Source of the DNA: a virus
Reading direction: 5' to 3' (one strand)
DNA: 40,424 bases
IMG/VR virus record: IMGVR_UViG_3300042924_004017
Span: 1 to 40,424 of that record
A program made the translations under genes and the position numbers. Shown piece after piece: positions 1 through 7,561 of the stretch; within the stretch, counting starts at the first letter, position 1; each line of letters opens with the position of its first letter. The notes beneath the pieces are model-generated. The model was not told the DNA's origin, made no database searches, and saw nothing but the letters and a program-made list of their open reading frames with translations.

Positions 1-28
1 GTTGAGAACGCCTGCAGCGCAAGGGTTC

Positions 29-760
29 TCAGCGCCTGGCCCCGAGCCGCCTGGCCACCTCGGCGTCGAAGGCGGCGATCAGCTGGCCGCGCCAGGCCTG
101 CGTGAAGCCCTGCTCGAGCACCTGCCGCACGGGGAACTGGGGCCGCCTGGTCTTGGGGTTCGGGTCGATCGTGAACAGCCGGCGCGTGGTGCGCTCCAGC
201 GTGGAGGTCCGGCCGATGAACCCCTCCTTCCGCTCGAACACCGCCTTGACGCTGCTGCCCCGCTTGACCGGGCCGACGTAGTAGCGGCCGCCGCCCTGGC
301 GTGCCTCGCCGAGGATGGTGGCGTAGCGGCTAAGCGGCACGTTGCCCGAGGCATTGAGCAGGCCGCTGCCCTTGCTGGGCACCAGCACGGCGCCTGGCGC
401 CTCACGCGCGATCTTGGTGGCCGCCAGGTCGGCGCCCTTCAGCTTCGGCGTGGTGCCGCGCACGACCGGCTGGAGGTAGGCGCCAGCGGGGTTGCCGCCA
501 CGCTGAGCGTCGGAGCGGAAGCCCACCTCAGCGGTGAGGTCGGAGGCCTTGGCGAAGCGCACGTAGGTGCCGCCGAGCGTCCAGCGTGTCGGCCGGTCGA
601 TGTAGCGGGGCGTGGCCTGCTTGAGCTGCTGCTGCGCTGCCTTCGCTGCTTCGGTCATGGCGCGCGCTGCCATGAAGCGCAGGTTCGTGTCGGTCAGCAG
701 CCGCACCCGCTTGTCGAGCTGGGGCAGCTGCGAGTCGAGGTCGATGCGGAGCGTGGCCAT
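29..760 (-). CDS. Putative phage virion protein, minor-tail Z / HK97 gp10-like
   Basis: 243 aa, ATG at 760, stop at 29-31. The N-terminal third is helical and rich in Ala and Gln (FMAARAMTEAAKAAQQQ), followed by RYIDRPTRWTLGGTYVRFAK. This layout resembles the phage minor tail protein Z / HK97 gp10 type of head-tail completion protein, but the assignment is from general resemblance only. The C-terminal half is basic with aromatic residues and no transmembrane segment. No Shine-Dalgarno precedes the start; a 10-bp inverted repeat lies 28-59 bp upstream. It is transcribed alone, downstream of the replication genes. If the genome is circular it lies just upstream of the terminase small subunit, away from the other tail genes. 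It could equally be a packaged internal protein. Confidence 0.5.
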   Translation of the reverse strand: MATLRIDLDSQLPQLDKRVRLLTDTNLRFMAARAMTEAAKAAQQQLKQATPRYIDRPTRWTLGGTYVRFAKASDLTAEVGFRSDAQRGGNPAGAYLQPVVRGTTPKLKGADLAATKIAREAPGAVLVPSKGSGLLNASGNVPLSRYATILGEARQGGGRYYVGPVKRGSSVKAVFERKEGFIGRTSTLERTTRRLFTIDPNPKTRRPQFPVRQVLEQGFTQAWRGQLIAAFDAEVARRLGARR

Positions 761-787
761 GCGCCAAGGGTAGGCGCGAGCCGGTCG

Positions 788-819
788 AGGAGCGATCGAA
801 AAGCCGTGAGATCGCTCCT
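788..819. repeat. 10-bp perfect inverted repeat upstream of the Z-like gene
   Basis: AGGAGCGATC (788-797) and GATCGCTCCT (810-819) are perfect inverted copies separated by 12 bases. They sit in the leader of the minus-strand gene that starts at 760, so they could be an operator or a stem-loop in its mRNA. No run of T follows on either strand, so a simple intrinsic terminator is unlikely. Confidence 0.5.
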
Positions 820-962
820 ACCAACCTGCCGACCTCGCCTACGTTGCCCTTATAGCTCCTTTTTCTCTACACCCTCTCCCTTTATATACTTTATTACTAA
901 GGTTAGAAGGTTAGTAAGGATAGTAGAGACCTTGGGAGGCAAGGGTTTTCGACTCTCCAACC
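819..962. other. AT-rich repeat region, candidate replication origin
   Basis: This gene-free stretch is far richer in A+T than its surroundings, especially 850-925. It holds repeats built on AGGTTGG/AGGTTAG. GAGGTCGGCAGGTTGGTA is present in reverse at 819-836, and AAGGTTAGAAGGTTAGTAAG lies at 899-918. A third, related 20-mer is at 3038-3057, at the other end of the primase gene. Within each 20-mer the short unit recurs at 9-bp spacing, like iterons. The position beside a primase/helicase gene and the AT-rich block suggest an origin, but this is inference; promoters for either strand could also lie here. Confidence 0.35.
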
Positions 963-978
963 TCACTCCCGAGGTTGG
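957..978 (-). terminator. Stem-loop at the 3' end of the replication operon
   Basis: CCAACCTC (957-964) pairs with GAGGTTGG (971-978) around the 6-base loop ACTCCC. It overlaps the last codons and stop of the primase gene. There is no T-run after it on the minus strand, so it may be a weak terminator, an mRNA 3'-end stabiliser, or an inverted pair of the AGGTTGG repeats seen nearby. Confidence 0.35.
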
Positions 979-3005
979 ATAAACACCCATTTATTCCGAC
1001 CTTCCAACCATGCGCGCTTCTTTTCGTAGCCCATGTCGCGAAGGATCGACGCCACCTGCATCTGATCGGCGCGCCCCTGGCGCTCCACCGGCTTGCCGAT
1101 CGCCTCGGTCAGAAGCAGCTCGCTGGTGATCGGTCGGCCGTTGTTCCGAGGGGCTCCAAGCCACTCCTGGATCGCCGCCTTCCACGGGCTCTCGACCAGG
1201 TAGGTCTCGTTCTCGGCGTCCACCTGCGCGGCGTGCTCGCGGCTCAGGTGGTTCGGCTCACCGGCGCGGTAGGCGGCGACTGCAGCGCTCCAGATCGCGT
1301 CGCGCTCAAGCAGCAGCTCATCGACCTGGATGTGGGGCGCCGCGGTGACGGGCACGACCCAGAAGCGGCGATTCCCGGTGTCGTCGACCAGGAAGCCGGT
1401 GTCGCGGTTCGTCGAGCCGACGATGATCGACCTGCGCGGGAATGCTTCCGTGGCGCGTTGGTAGGGCGCGCGGAACATGTCGGTCTGCTGGGTGAGGAAG
1501 GCCTTCACCTGGCCGGCGTGCTTGCGGCCGGTGATGTGGTCGAGCTCAGCCCACTCCATGATCCAGGAGCGATGCAGCACCATCAGGTCGTCCTTCGAGC
1601 CGATGTCGCGGAGCGCGTCGCTGAACCAGAGGCCGCCGAGGTTGCGCCAGAAGGTGCTTTTGCCGCAGCCCTGCGGCCCCATCAGGACGCAGGCGGAATC
1701 GTGCTTGCAGCCGGGCTCGAACACGCGCCGGACGGCCGCGATCAGGGTGGCCTTCAGCATGGCGTCGTAGAGGGTGCCGGGCCGATCGCCAGGCCGCAGG
1801 TAGGCGGTGGCCAGGTGGTCGATCGGGGCAGGGGGTACTTGATCGGCGACGTGCTCGAGGTACTCGCGCACCGGATCGTGCGGGTTCTCCAGGGCCACGA
1901 CGTGCACGGCGTCGGCGGCCAGCTCCTTCGACACCTTCACGCCCTGCTGGGCCAGCTGCAGGTAGAAGTGGTCGATGTGCTCGATCGGCCGCTGGTCGAG
2001 CTCGATGGCGGAGGTGAAGATGTTCCAGCGGAGGCGGTCACCGAGCTGCTGGCGCAGGAGCTCGAGCAGCTCGTTCGACTCGAGCTTCAGGAGCTTGCCC
2101 TCGCGGCCTGTAGGCTTGGGGGCGTCATGCTCCTGTGGGTGGGAGGCAGAGAGCCGTCCGGCTGGTGAGACCGGGCGGCTCTTTTCGTAGCCGGCCATGT
2201 GGGCCAGGGTGCCGAGGGTGACGCCGTGGCCGTTGAAGGAGCGCCACTTCGCCTCGCAGGCACCGGGCTCGAACTTCCCGGAGGTGGCGGACCAGTCGAT
2301 CCAGTAGCGCAGCAGGGAGTCGTCGCCGACGCTGTGAAGCGCCATGCCGACCTTCACCCAGGTGTCGTAGTCGTCGGCGTAGGCGGTGGGCACCCGCTCG
2401 AGGTAGTCGAGTGCGCGCTCGCGGTCGGACTCGGGTAGGCGGATCAGCGGTGCGGGGTCGGGCTGGTGGCGCTGCATCTGCTGGAGCAGCAGCGACGGCG
2501 CGGTGGCGATCGGCAGCTCGGAGGGGCTGCGCCCCTTCAGCCAGCGGTAGGCGCCGGTGATCGGGTGAGCGCCAGCGACGACCGACTGACAGCCGGACCA
2601 GCGGAGCTCGAGCTGCTCACCCTTGATCGAGCTGCGCAGCTTGGTGGTCTTGATGGTGGCCCAGAACGGCTCGGGCACCTGGTAGATGATCTGCAGGCGA
2701 CCGTCGCGGCCGGAGGTGACGGCCCAGCTCTTCGGCAGGTCGCGCAGCGGTGCGCCGATCTGCTCGAGCACCTCGGAGGCGCCGAGGCCATCGTGGTCCA
2801 CGAAGAGCAGGCCGCCGGATGCGGGGCCGGCTAGGACGCCGATCGCGACGGCACGGCCAGCGAGGATCTCAGCGGCGAGCGCGTCGCGGCTGATGGGGTG
2901 CTTCTGCCATTCGGGCTGATAGGGGCGCTTGTCGTTGCCGACGGCGACCAGAGCCCAGGAGGGTGGGAGCTGCTCGAGCTGGGTGATGAGCGGGCGGGTG
3001 GTCAT
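963..3005 (-). CDS. Primase-polymerase / VapE-like helicase replication protein
   Basis: 680 aa, ATG at 3005. Residues 1-180 look like a bifunctional DNA primase/polymerase (AEP) domain, with the acidic motif LLFVDHDG near residue 70 as the likely metal site. Residues 195-275 resemble a PriCT domain (DYDTWVKVGMALHSVGDD). The C-terminal half is a virulence-associated E (VapE/VirE) type P-loop NTPase: Walker A GPQGCGKSTFW near residue 443, followed by WIMEWAELD and STNRDTGFLVDDTGNRRFW, which are typical of that family. The expected role is primer synthesis and helicase loading or unwinding at the phage origin. It follows the VRR-NUC and SF2 helicase genes in one operon. No separate DNA polymerase is visible, so elongation probably uses host polymerase. 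Confidence 0.88.
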   Translation of the reverse strand: MTTRPLITQLEQLPPSWALVAVGNDKRPYQPEWQKHPISRDALAAEILAGRAVAIGVLAGPASGGLLFVDHDGLGASEVLEQIGAPLRDLPKSWAVTSGRDGRLQIIYQVPEPFWATIKTTKLRSSIKGEQLELRWSGCQSVVAGAHPITGAYRWLKGRSPSELPIATAPSLLLQQMQRHQPDPAPLIRLPESDRERALDYLERVPTAYADDYDTWVKVGMALHSVGDDSLLRYWIDWSATSGKFEPGACEAKWRSFNGHGVTLGTLAHMAGYEKSRPVSPAGRLSASHPQEHDAPKPTGREGKLLKLESNELLELLRQQLGDRLRWNIFTSAIELDQRPIEHIDHFYLQLAQQGVKVSKELAADAVHVVALENPHDPVREYLEHVADQVPPAPIDHLATAYLRPGDRPGTLYDAMLKATLIAAVRRVFEPGCKHDSACVLMGPQGCGKSTFWRNLGGLWFSDALRDIGSKDDLMVLHRSWIMEWAELDHITGRKHAGQVKAFLTQQTDMFRAPYQRATEAFPRRSIIVGSTNRDTGFLVDDTGNRRFWVVPVTAAPHIQVDELLLERDAIWSAAVAAYRAGEPNHLSREHAAQVDAENETYLVESPWKAAIQEWLGAPRNNGRPITSELLLTEAIGKPVERQGRADQMQVASILRDMGYEKKRAWLEGRNKWVFIQPRE

Positions 3006-3030
3006 GCATGAGCCTGTGGGCCGTCAGATC

Positions 3031-3399
3031 TTACGGAGAGGTTGGCAGGTTGGTAAGTAGCTGCTCGGCATCCGTCACAGACCGAGCCACGCCGGCGATG
3101 CCACCAGCGCTGCGGACGGCTCCGAGCCAGGCCTGCTGATCAGCGCGCAGCCGGCCGGTGGGGGTCTTGATCTCAATGCTGCAGAACACCGCCAGCCGGC
3201 GGCCCACCATCTCGGGGGTGACCACCACCGAGCGCCAGCCGATCAGGTCGGCCGAGCCCTTGGCCAGGCCGAAGGTGACCAGGCGGCCGGTGCGGGGGTC
3301 GGGGAGGCTGCCGACCTGGTTGCGGAACAGTCGGGCATCAGGCCGCGTGCCGAGCGCGAGACGGATCTGCTGCTGGAGCTGCGTCTCGGCGTTAGCCAT
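3031..3399 (-). CDS. VRR-NUC domain nuclease
   Basis: 122 aa. I chose the ATG at 3399 because MANAETQLQQQIR is a typical family N terminus and it overlaps the helicase stop by 8 bases; the longer upstream reading has helicase-shadow composition. The fold is the compact PD-(D/E)XK nuclease VRR-NUC: LFRNQVG, the FGLAKGSADLIGW segment with the catalytic Asp, and the EIKTPTGRL metal-site motif, then ADQQAWLGAVRSAGG and the closing GVARSV strand. Such nucleases accompany SF2 helicases and VapE primases in many phages and probably process branched or flap DNA during replication. Its final codons contain one of the AGGTTGG repeats. Confidence 0.85.
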   Translation of the reverse strand: MANAETQLQQQIRLALGTRPDARLFRNQVGSLPDPRTGRLVTFGLAKGSADLIGWRSVVVTPEMVGRRLAVFCSIEIKTPTGRLRADQQAWLGAVRSAGGIAGVARSVTDAEQLLTNLPTSP

Positions 3400-4939
3400 G
3401 GCTGCGTGCGGCGTGGAGGCGGTACGCCCAGCCTGGGCTGTAGCCCCGCTGCTCGGCGACGGCCAGGAGCTCCTGCAGGGTACGGGCTGAGCCAGCCTGC
3501 CGCTTGCGTGCCGCCACGGCCCGGCGATACCAGCCCTCATCCACCCGCTTCAGCGTGCGCTCGACCTCGGGGATCGAAAGCACGGTGTCGTTGTGCTGCT
3601 TCGCCCAGGCCTGGATCTCGGCGACGGTCCCAGCGCCTGCGGCTATTGCAGCCTTCACGCATTCGGTGACAGTGGCCACCTTCCGACGGCGCACCTCCTG
3701 CAGCTCGCCTTCCTGCTGCCTGATCTCCCTCTGAACTGGCGCGCAATAGGTGCCGCAGACAGGGCATAGCAGCTGGGGGCGGAACGCCGCGAAGCAGCTG
3801 GGGCAGGTGCGAACGCTCGGTGCAGGGGGTCCACCTGAGCGACTGCGCCGCCGGGCATCGTCCAGGGTCCACTCGCGGTGATCGTCGGGGAAGCCATGGC
3901 GGTGGACGTTGCCCACGTGATCGAGGATCAGCGCCGCCTGCTTGCCTGGTGCCGGCCGCAGCACGCGGCCGACCTGCTGCAGGTAGAGGCCTTCGGACTG
4001 GGTGGGGCGCAGCAGGATGGCGCAGCCGACGGAGGGCACGTCGGTGCCTTCACTGATGACATCCACCGAGACCAGCACCTGAAGCAGACCAGCCCCGAGC
4101 TGCGCGATGAGCTCTTCACGAACGTCAATAGGTGTTTCCCCTAGTACGACCTGCGACGTGATGCCGCTGGCGCGGAACTGCGCGGCGACGTGCTCGGCGT
4201 GCTGCGTGGTGCAGCAGAAGGCAATCGCCGAATTACCAGATGCAAGACGCTGAAAATGCTCGATTGCGTCGCCAGTGATGGTGGGCTTGTCGAGCTGTTG
4301 CGCTGCGTCTTCCGGGGCGTAATCCCCTGATCTGATTCGCAGATTGTCTAATTGAACAGCTGGAGCTGGCGCATAGATCCTTGCCGCCGTGAGGTAGCCC
4401 TCGGCGGTGAGTTGTTGCACCGAGGGACCGAGCACCAGGCGATCGAACATCGAACCAAGGCCGCGGCCGTCACGGCGCACCGGGGTAGCGGTAACGCCAA
4501 GGCGGTACGCATCAGGCCAGTGGCTGAGCACGCTCCCCCACGTGCCGACAACGGCGTGGTGCGCTTCATCAACAACGATCAGGTCTGGGGACCATGTGAT
4601 GCGTTCAAGCCTCCGCACCAGCGTCTGAACCGACGCGACTTGCACCAGGTGATCCGACGGCTCGAAGCCGGCGGCGATCACGCCGTGCTGCACGCCGGCC
4701 CACGTGAGCTTCGCGCTGGCCTGCCGGATCAGCTCACGCCTGTGCACCAGGATCAACACGCGACGACCGCGTTCAACGGCGCCAGCAGTGATGGCGGCGA
4801 ACACCACGGTCTTGCCGCCGCCGGTGGGCAGCACCAGTAGAGGTGCGCGCACGCCGGAGCGGTAAGCAGTGCGCAGATCGTTGATCGCGCGTGCCTGGTA
4901 GTCACGAAGCGTGAGAGAGCTTGAGCTTGACGCCGCCAT
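3392..4939 (-). CDS. Superfamily 2 DEAD/DEAH-box DNA helicase
   Basis: 515 aa, ATG at 4939. N-terminal ATPase core: Q-motif-like LRDYQARAI, Walker A LPTGGGKT (about 37-44), Walker B VVDEAHH (about 122), and motif III VTATPVR. C-terminal helicase lobe: SEGTDVPSVGCAILLRPTQS and motif VI QQVGRVLRP. A four-Cys zinc knuckle follows near residue 380 (CPSC then CPVC). The last 100 residues are helical and basic and may bind DNA. This is the phage-type helicase that usually pairs with VapE/primase and VRR-NUC proteins; the role is fork unwinding or remodelling. It is the first gene of the minus-strand replication operon and diverges from the recombination operon across 77 bp. Confidence 0.9.
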   Translation of the reverse strand: MAASSSSSLTLRDYQARAINDLRTAYRSGVRAPLLVLPTGGGKTVVFAAITAGAVERGRRVLILVHRRELIRQASAKLTWAGVQHGVIAAGFEPSDHLVQVASVQTLVRRLERITWSPDLIVVDEAHHAVVGTWGSVLSHWPDAYRLGVTATPVRRDGRGLGSMFDRLVLGPSVQQLTAEGYLTAARIYAPAPAVQLDNLRIRSGDYAPEDAAQQLDKPTITGDAIEHFQRLASGNSAIAFCCTTQHAEHVAAQFRASGITSQVVLGETPIDVREELIAQLGAGLLQVLVSVDVISEGTDVPSVGCAILLRPTQSEGLYLQQVGRVLRPAPGKQAALILDHVGNVHRHGFPDDHREWTLDDARRRSRSGGPPAPSVRTCPSCFAAFRPQLLCPVCGTYCAPVQREIRQQEGELQEVRRRKVATVTECVKAAIAAGAGTVAEIQAWAKQHNDTVLSIPEVERTLKRVDEGWYRRAVAARKRQAGSARTLQELLAVAEQRGYSPGWAYRLHAARSHG

Positions 4940-5016
4940 GCGGGAAGGAATACCAAGAGCAGCCGCCGGATGCTAGACGGCGCGGTAGGGAATACTTGGA
5001 ACGACTGGGGGAAGGG
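4940..5016. promoter_or_regulatory. Divergent control region between replication and recombination operons
   Basis: This 77-bp gap must carry promoters for the helicase (minus) and RecE (plus) operons. It contains two related direct repeats, GGGAAGGAATACCAAG (4942-4957) and GGTAGGGAATACTTGG (4984-4999), identical at 11 of 16 positions. Their starts are 42 bp apart, close to four helical turns. They could be binding sites for a phage regulator. No strong -35/-10 pair stands out. A purine run lies directly before the ATG at 5017. Confidence 0.4.
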
Positions 5017-5916
5017 ATGACATTGCGGGAACTACTGGTAAGCTCTCAGAGCACCGCATACGGTCTGCCTTTGGAGATCGGCGACTACCACCGCCACCCG
5101 GCGGTATCGAAGAGCCACCTCGACCAGGTGGCGCGCAGCCCGCTGCACTACTGGGCGCGCTACGTGGATCCGAACCGCGTCGAGCAGGAGCCGACCGCGG
5201 CCATGACGATCGGCTCGGCGCTGCACACCCACGTGCTCGAGCTCGACACCTGGGACGACCGGTACGTGACGATGCCCGACGGCATCGACCGGCGCACGAA
5301 GCAGGGGAAGCTCGAGTGGGAGGCGTTCAGCGTCGCCAGCACCGGCCGCACCGTGCTGAGCAAGACCGACGCCGAGCTGGTGATGCGGATGGGCCACGCC
5401 GTGTGGTCACACCCTGCCGCGGCCTTCCTGCTGAACCGCCCCGGCCTGGCGGAGCAGACCTACCTCTGGACCGATGAGGCGACCGGCCTGGAATGCAAGT
5501 GCCGGCCGGATTGGATGACGAACGACGGCCAGCTGATCGTCGACCTGAAGACCACCGAGGATGCGAGCCCGACGGGGTTCCGCAAGTCGGTGGCGAACTT
5601 CCGCTACCACGTGCAGGCCGCCTGGTACTTGGACGGCATCGAACGCGCGACGGGTCGCCGGCCGGAGCAGTTCATCTTCGTGTGCGTCGAGAAAAAGGCG
5701 CCGCACGCCGTGGCGGTGTATGCCGCCAGCGCTGAGATGGTGGCGGCCGGTGCGCTGCAGGCTGAGCAGGATCTGGCGCGGCTGGCGCTGTGCCGCGAGT
5801 CGAACCAGTGGCCTGGCTACTCGAACCAGATCGAGGTGATTGACCTGCCGCCGTGGATGCGGCCGCGGGCCGACGGCAGCCTGCCGCAGGCGCCCGAGCA
5901 GATCGAGTCGTTCTGA
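5017..5916 (+). CDS. RecE-like 5'-3' exonuclease (PD-(D/E)XK, DUF3799 type)
   Basis: 299 aa from ATG 5017. An earlier TTG at 4921 lies inside the helicase gene and adds no family-like sequence. Motifs follow the lambda-exonuclease/RecE fold: AVSKSHLDQVARSP at the N terminus, IGSALHTHVLE, then the active site split over RPDWM and IVDLKTTED (Asp and Lys of PD-(D/E)XK), and VQAAWYLDG, the QxxxY-like helix. It should resect double-strand ends and load the RecT-like protein encoded just downstream. It is the first gene of the plus-strand recombination operon. The C terminus is EQIESF, ending in Phe like the two other recombination proteins. Confidence 0.88.
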   Translation: MTLRELLVSSQSTAYGLPLEIGDYHRHPAVSKSHLDQVARSPLHYWARYVDPNRVEQEPTAAMTIGSALHTHVLELDTWDDRYVTMPDGIDRRTKQGKLEWEAFSVASTGRTVLSKTDAELVMRMGHAVWSHPAAAFLLNRPGLAEQTYLWTDEATGLECKCRPDWMTNDGQLIVDLKTTEDASPTGFRKSVANFRYHVQAAWYLDGIERATGRRPEQFIFVCVEKKAPHAVAVYAASAEMVAAGALQAEQDLARLALCRESNQWPGYSNQIEVIDLPPWMRPRADGSLPQAPEQIESF

Positions 5917-6053
5917 TGGATCAGGCGGCCAATCTCGTCATCCTCGCGTTCACCACATGGTGCGGCGCGATCTTCATCCAACACCTCACCGACGCGTCGC
6001 TGTCTGTGGCGATTGCCGGCGCGTTCTTCACCCTGATGGCCCTTAAGTCATGA
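5916..6053 (+). CDS. Small membrane protein
   Basis: 45 aa. The start overlaps the RecE stop (TGATG) and the stop overlaps the RecT start (ATGA), so coupling strongly supports it as a gene. Residues 5-22 and 28-43 are hydrophobic (LVILAFTTW and SVAIAGAFFTLMAL), compatible with two short membrane passes. The family is not recognised and the function is unknown. Its place between an exonuclease and its annealing partner is unusual. Confidence 0.6.
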   Translation: MDQAANLVILAFTTWCGAIFIQHLTDASLSVAIAGAFFTLMALKS

Positions 6054-6745
6054 CCGAACAATCCACAGCACTGGCTACCACCGGCTCGGTGTTCTCCGGC
6101 ATCCAGGCCTTTGAGGATGCGCAGCGCATCGCCAAGGCACTGGCCAGCTCGACGCTGATCCCGCCCCAGTTCCAGGGGCAGCAGGGGTTCGCAAACTGCT
6201 TGGTCGCGCTCGAGATCTCGCACCGGATGCGGATGAGCCCGTTCCAGGTGATGCAGAACCTCCACATCATCCACGGCCGCCCGAGCTGGAGCAGCCAGTT
6301 CATCATCGGCCTGATCAACGGCTGCGGCCGCTTCAGCCCGTTGCGCTACGAGATGAGCGGCCAGGGTGACGGGCTCACCTGCTACTGCGTCGCCACCGAG
6401 CTGGCCACCGGCACCGACCTGAAGGGTCCGGCGGTGAGCATGGCGATGGCAAAGAAGGAAGGCTGGAGCACCAAGAGCGGCAGCAAGTGGCAGACGATGC
6501 CCGAGCTGATGATCCGCTACCGGGCCGCGGCGTTCTGGGGCCGCCTGTACATCCCCGAGCTGCTGGTCGGCATCCAGTCCGAGGAAGAGGTGGTGGACGT
6601 GGAGCCGGTGACGGTGCGCCCGGCGCCCGAGTTGCCGAAGACCAGCCTGGAAGACCTGAACCAGCAGATCGCAACGCCAGCGCCGGTGGTGATCACCGAG
6701 CCCGAGCCCGAGACCGTGGAGGCCGCCGATGATGAAATCTTCTGA
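6050..6745 (+). CDS. RecT-like single-strand annealing protein
   Basis: 231 aa, ATG overlapping the previous stop. Segments typical of phage RecT-like annealing proteins are present: a helical N terminus (FEDAQRIAKALASSTLIPP), NCLVALEISHRMRMSPFQVM, a long beta region (LHIIHGRPSWSSQFIIG), and the signature WQTMPELMIRYRAAAFWGR followed by YIPELLVG. It should coat single-stranded DNA made by the upstream exonuclease and promote strand annealing. The C-terminal tail is acidic and ends AADDEIF, resembling the protein-interaction tail of bacterial SSB. The adjacent exonuclease supports the call. Confidence 0.85.
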   Translation: MTEQSTALATTGSVFSGIQAFEDAQRIAKALASSTLIPPQFQGQQGFANCLVALEISHRMRMSPFQVMQNLHIIHGRPSWSSQFIIGLINGCGRFSPLRYEMSGQGDGLTCYCVATELATGTDLKGPAVSMAMAKKEGWSTKSGSKWQTMPELMIRYRAAAFWGRLYIPELLVGIQSEEEVVDVEPVTVRPAPELPKTSLEDLNQQIATPAPVVITEPEPETVEAADDEIF

Positions 6746-6953
6746 CTACCTGACGCCGCGCGAGCTGGCTGCGCGGTGGCGGAACATCGTCTCGCTCAGC
6801 ACGCTCGACAACTGGCGCAGCAGCCAGAACCGGGGGCCGCGCTACGTGAAGATCGGCGGCCGCGTCCTCTACCCACTGGAGGAGGTCGTGGCCTACGAAC
6901 AGCGCAACCTGCGCGGCATCCCCAACAATCCCCCTAACCAACCGAGGCCATGA
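6729..6953 (+). CDS. Small helix-turn-helix DNA-binding protein (excisionase/AlpA-like)
   Basis: 74 aa, ATG 6729 inside the end of the RecT-like gene; a second ATG at 6732 is equally possible. The sequence YLTPRELAARW, then STLDNWRSSQ, PRYVKIGGRVLYPLEEVVAYE follows the winged-HTH pattern of the MerR/AlpA/excisionase class. It could be the excisionase for the integrase at 13638 or a regulator of the recombination operon. It is not next to the integrase, so excisionase is only one option. Confidence 0.7.
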   Translation: MMKSSDYLTPRELAARWRNIVSLSTLDNWRSSQNRGPRYVKIGGRVLYPLEEVVAYEQRNLRGIPNNPPNQPRP

Positions 6954-7342
6954 GTTTCAAAGTCAAAGGCGCGATCTTCAAGAACACCCCCGAGAAGCTG
7001 CAGCAGCGTCTCGGCGATCGCTACGACGCCAGCAAGAAGTATCCCGACGTTGATGGCGTGTTCGGCATCAAGGAAGAGGATCGAATGGCGTTCGCCAGCT
7101 ACATCATGAACGCCGACCCCAACGAAAAGGGTGAAATCCCCGTGCGGATCACGGGCTACAACAACACCAGCCAAGGCGGGGTGAAGTATTTGGGGCTGAG
7201 CATCGAGCCCGACTACAAGACCCAGAAGGCGATCGAGGAGAAGTTCGCTGCGGCTCAGGCAGCGGACACCGCCGCGGCCAGCCTGGCGCAGGCCACCGGC
7301 GGAGTGGTGGTGCAGGACGTGACTCAGGACGACGTGTTCTGA
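6950..7342 (+). CDS. SSB-like single-strand DNA-binding protein (putative)
   Basis: 130 aa, ATGA overlap with the HTH gene. Residues 1-75 alternate short strands with aromatic and basic residues (FKVKGAIFKNTPEK, RITGYNNTSQGGVKYLGLSI), compatible with an OB-fold-like domain. The rest is an Ala-rich linker ending in an acidic tail, TQDDVF, like the SSB C-terminal tail. Its place directly after RecE and RecT supports a single-strand DNA-binding role. I do not recognise a named family, so the assignment rests on tail and context. Confidence 0.5.
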   Translation: MSFKVKGAIFKNTPEKLQQRLGDRYDASKKYPDVDGVFGIKEEDRMAFASYIMNADPNEKGEIPVRITGYNNTSQGGVKYLGLSIEPDYKTQKAIEEKFAAAQAADTAAASLAQATGGVVVQDVTQDDVF

Positions 7343-7539
7343 GCCATGAGCAGGATCTCCAGGCGCGCGATCTCATGGACCGCCGCCTGGAGCATCTCCT
7401 GCTGGCGATAGGTCTGCCGGAGCAGCAGCGCAGCAATGGGGCCGGTGTTGGTGCTGGCCTCGAGCGCGCGGCAGTCGGCTTCCAGCTTGAACAGTTTCTC
7501 GGGCGGTATCTCGACCGCCATCCATTCTCCGAAGTTCAT
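7324..7539 (-). CDS. Small helical hypothetical protein
   Basis: 71 aa, ATG at 7539, convergent with and overlapping the SSB-like gene by 19 bases. The sequence is mostly amphipathic helix (PPEKLFKLEADCRALEAST, then LRQTYRQQEMLQAAVHEIAR), suggesting a coiled coil. Its composition is protein-like, whereas the opposite frames are rich in Arg and Gly. No family is recognised. It would be the only minus-strand gene in this part of the island. Confidence 0.5.
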   Translation of the reverse strand: MNFGEWMAVEIPPEKLFKLEADCRALEASTNTGPIAALLLRQTYRQQEMLQAAVHEIARLEILLMAQNTSS

Positions 7540-7561
7540 CTCTCAGGGGCGGGATCGCCCC

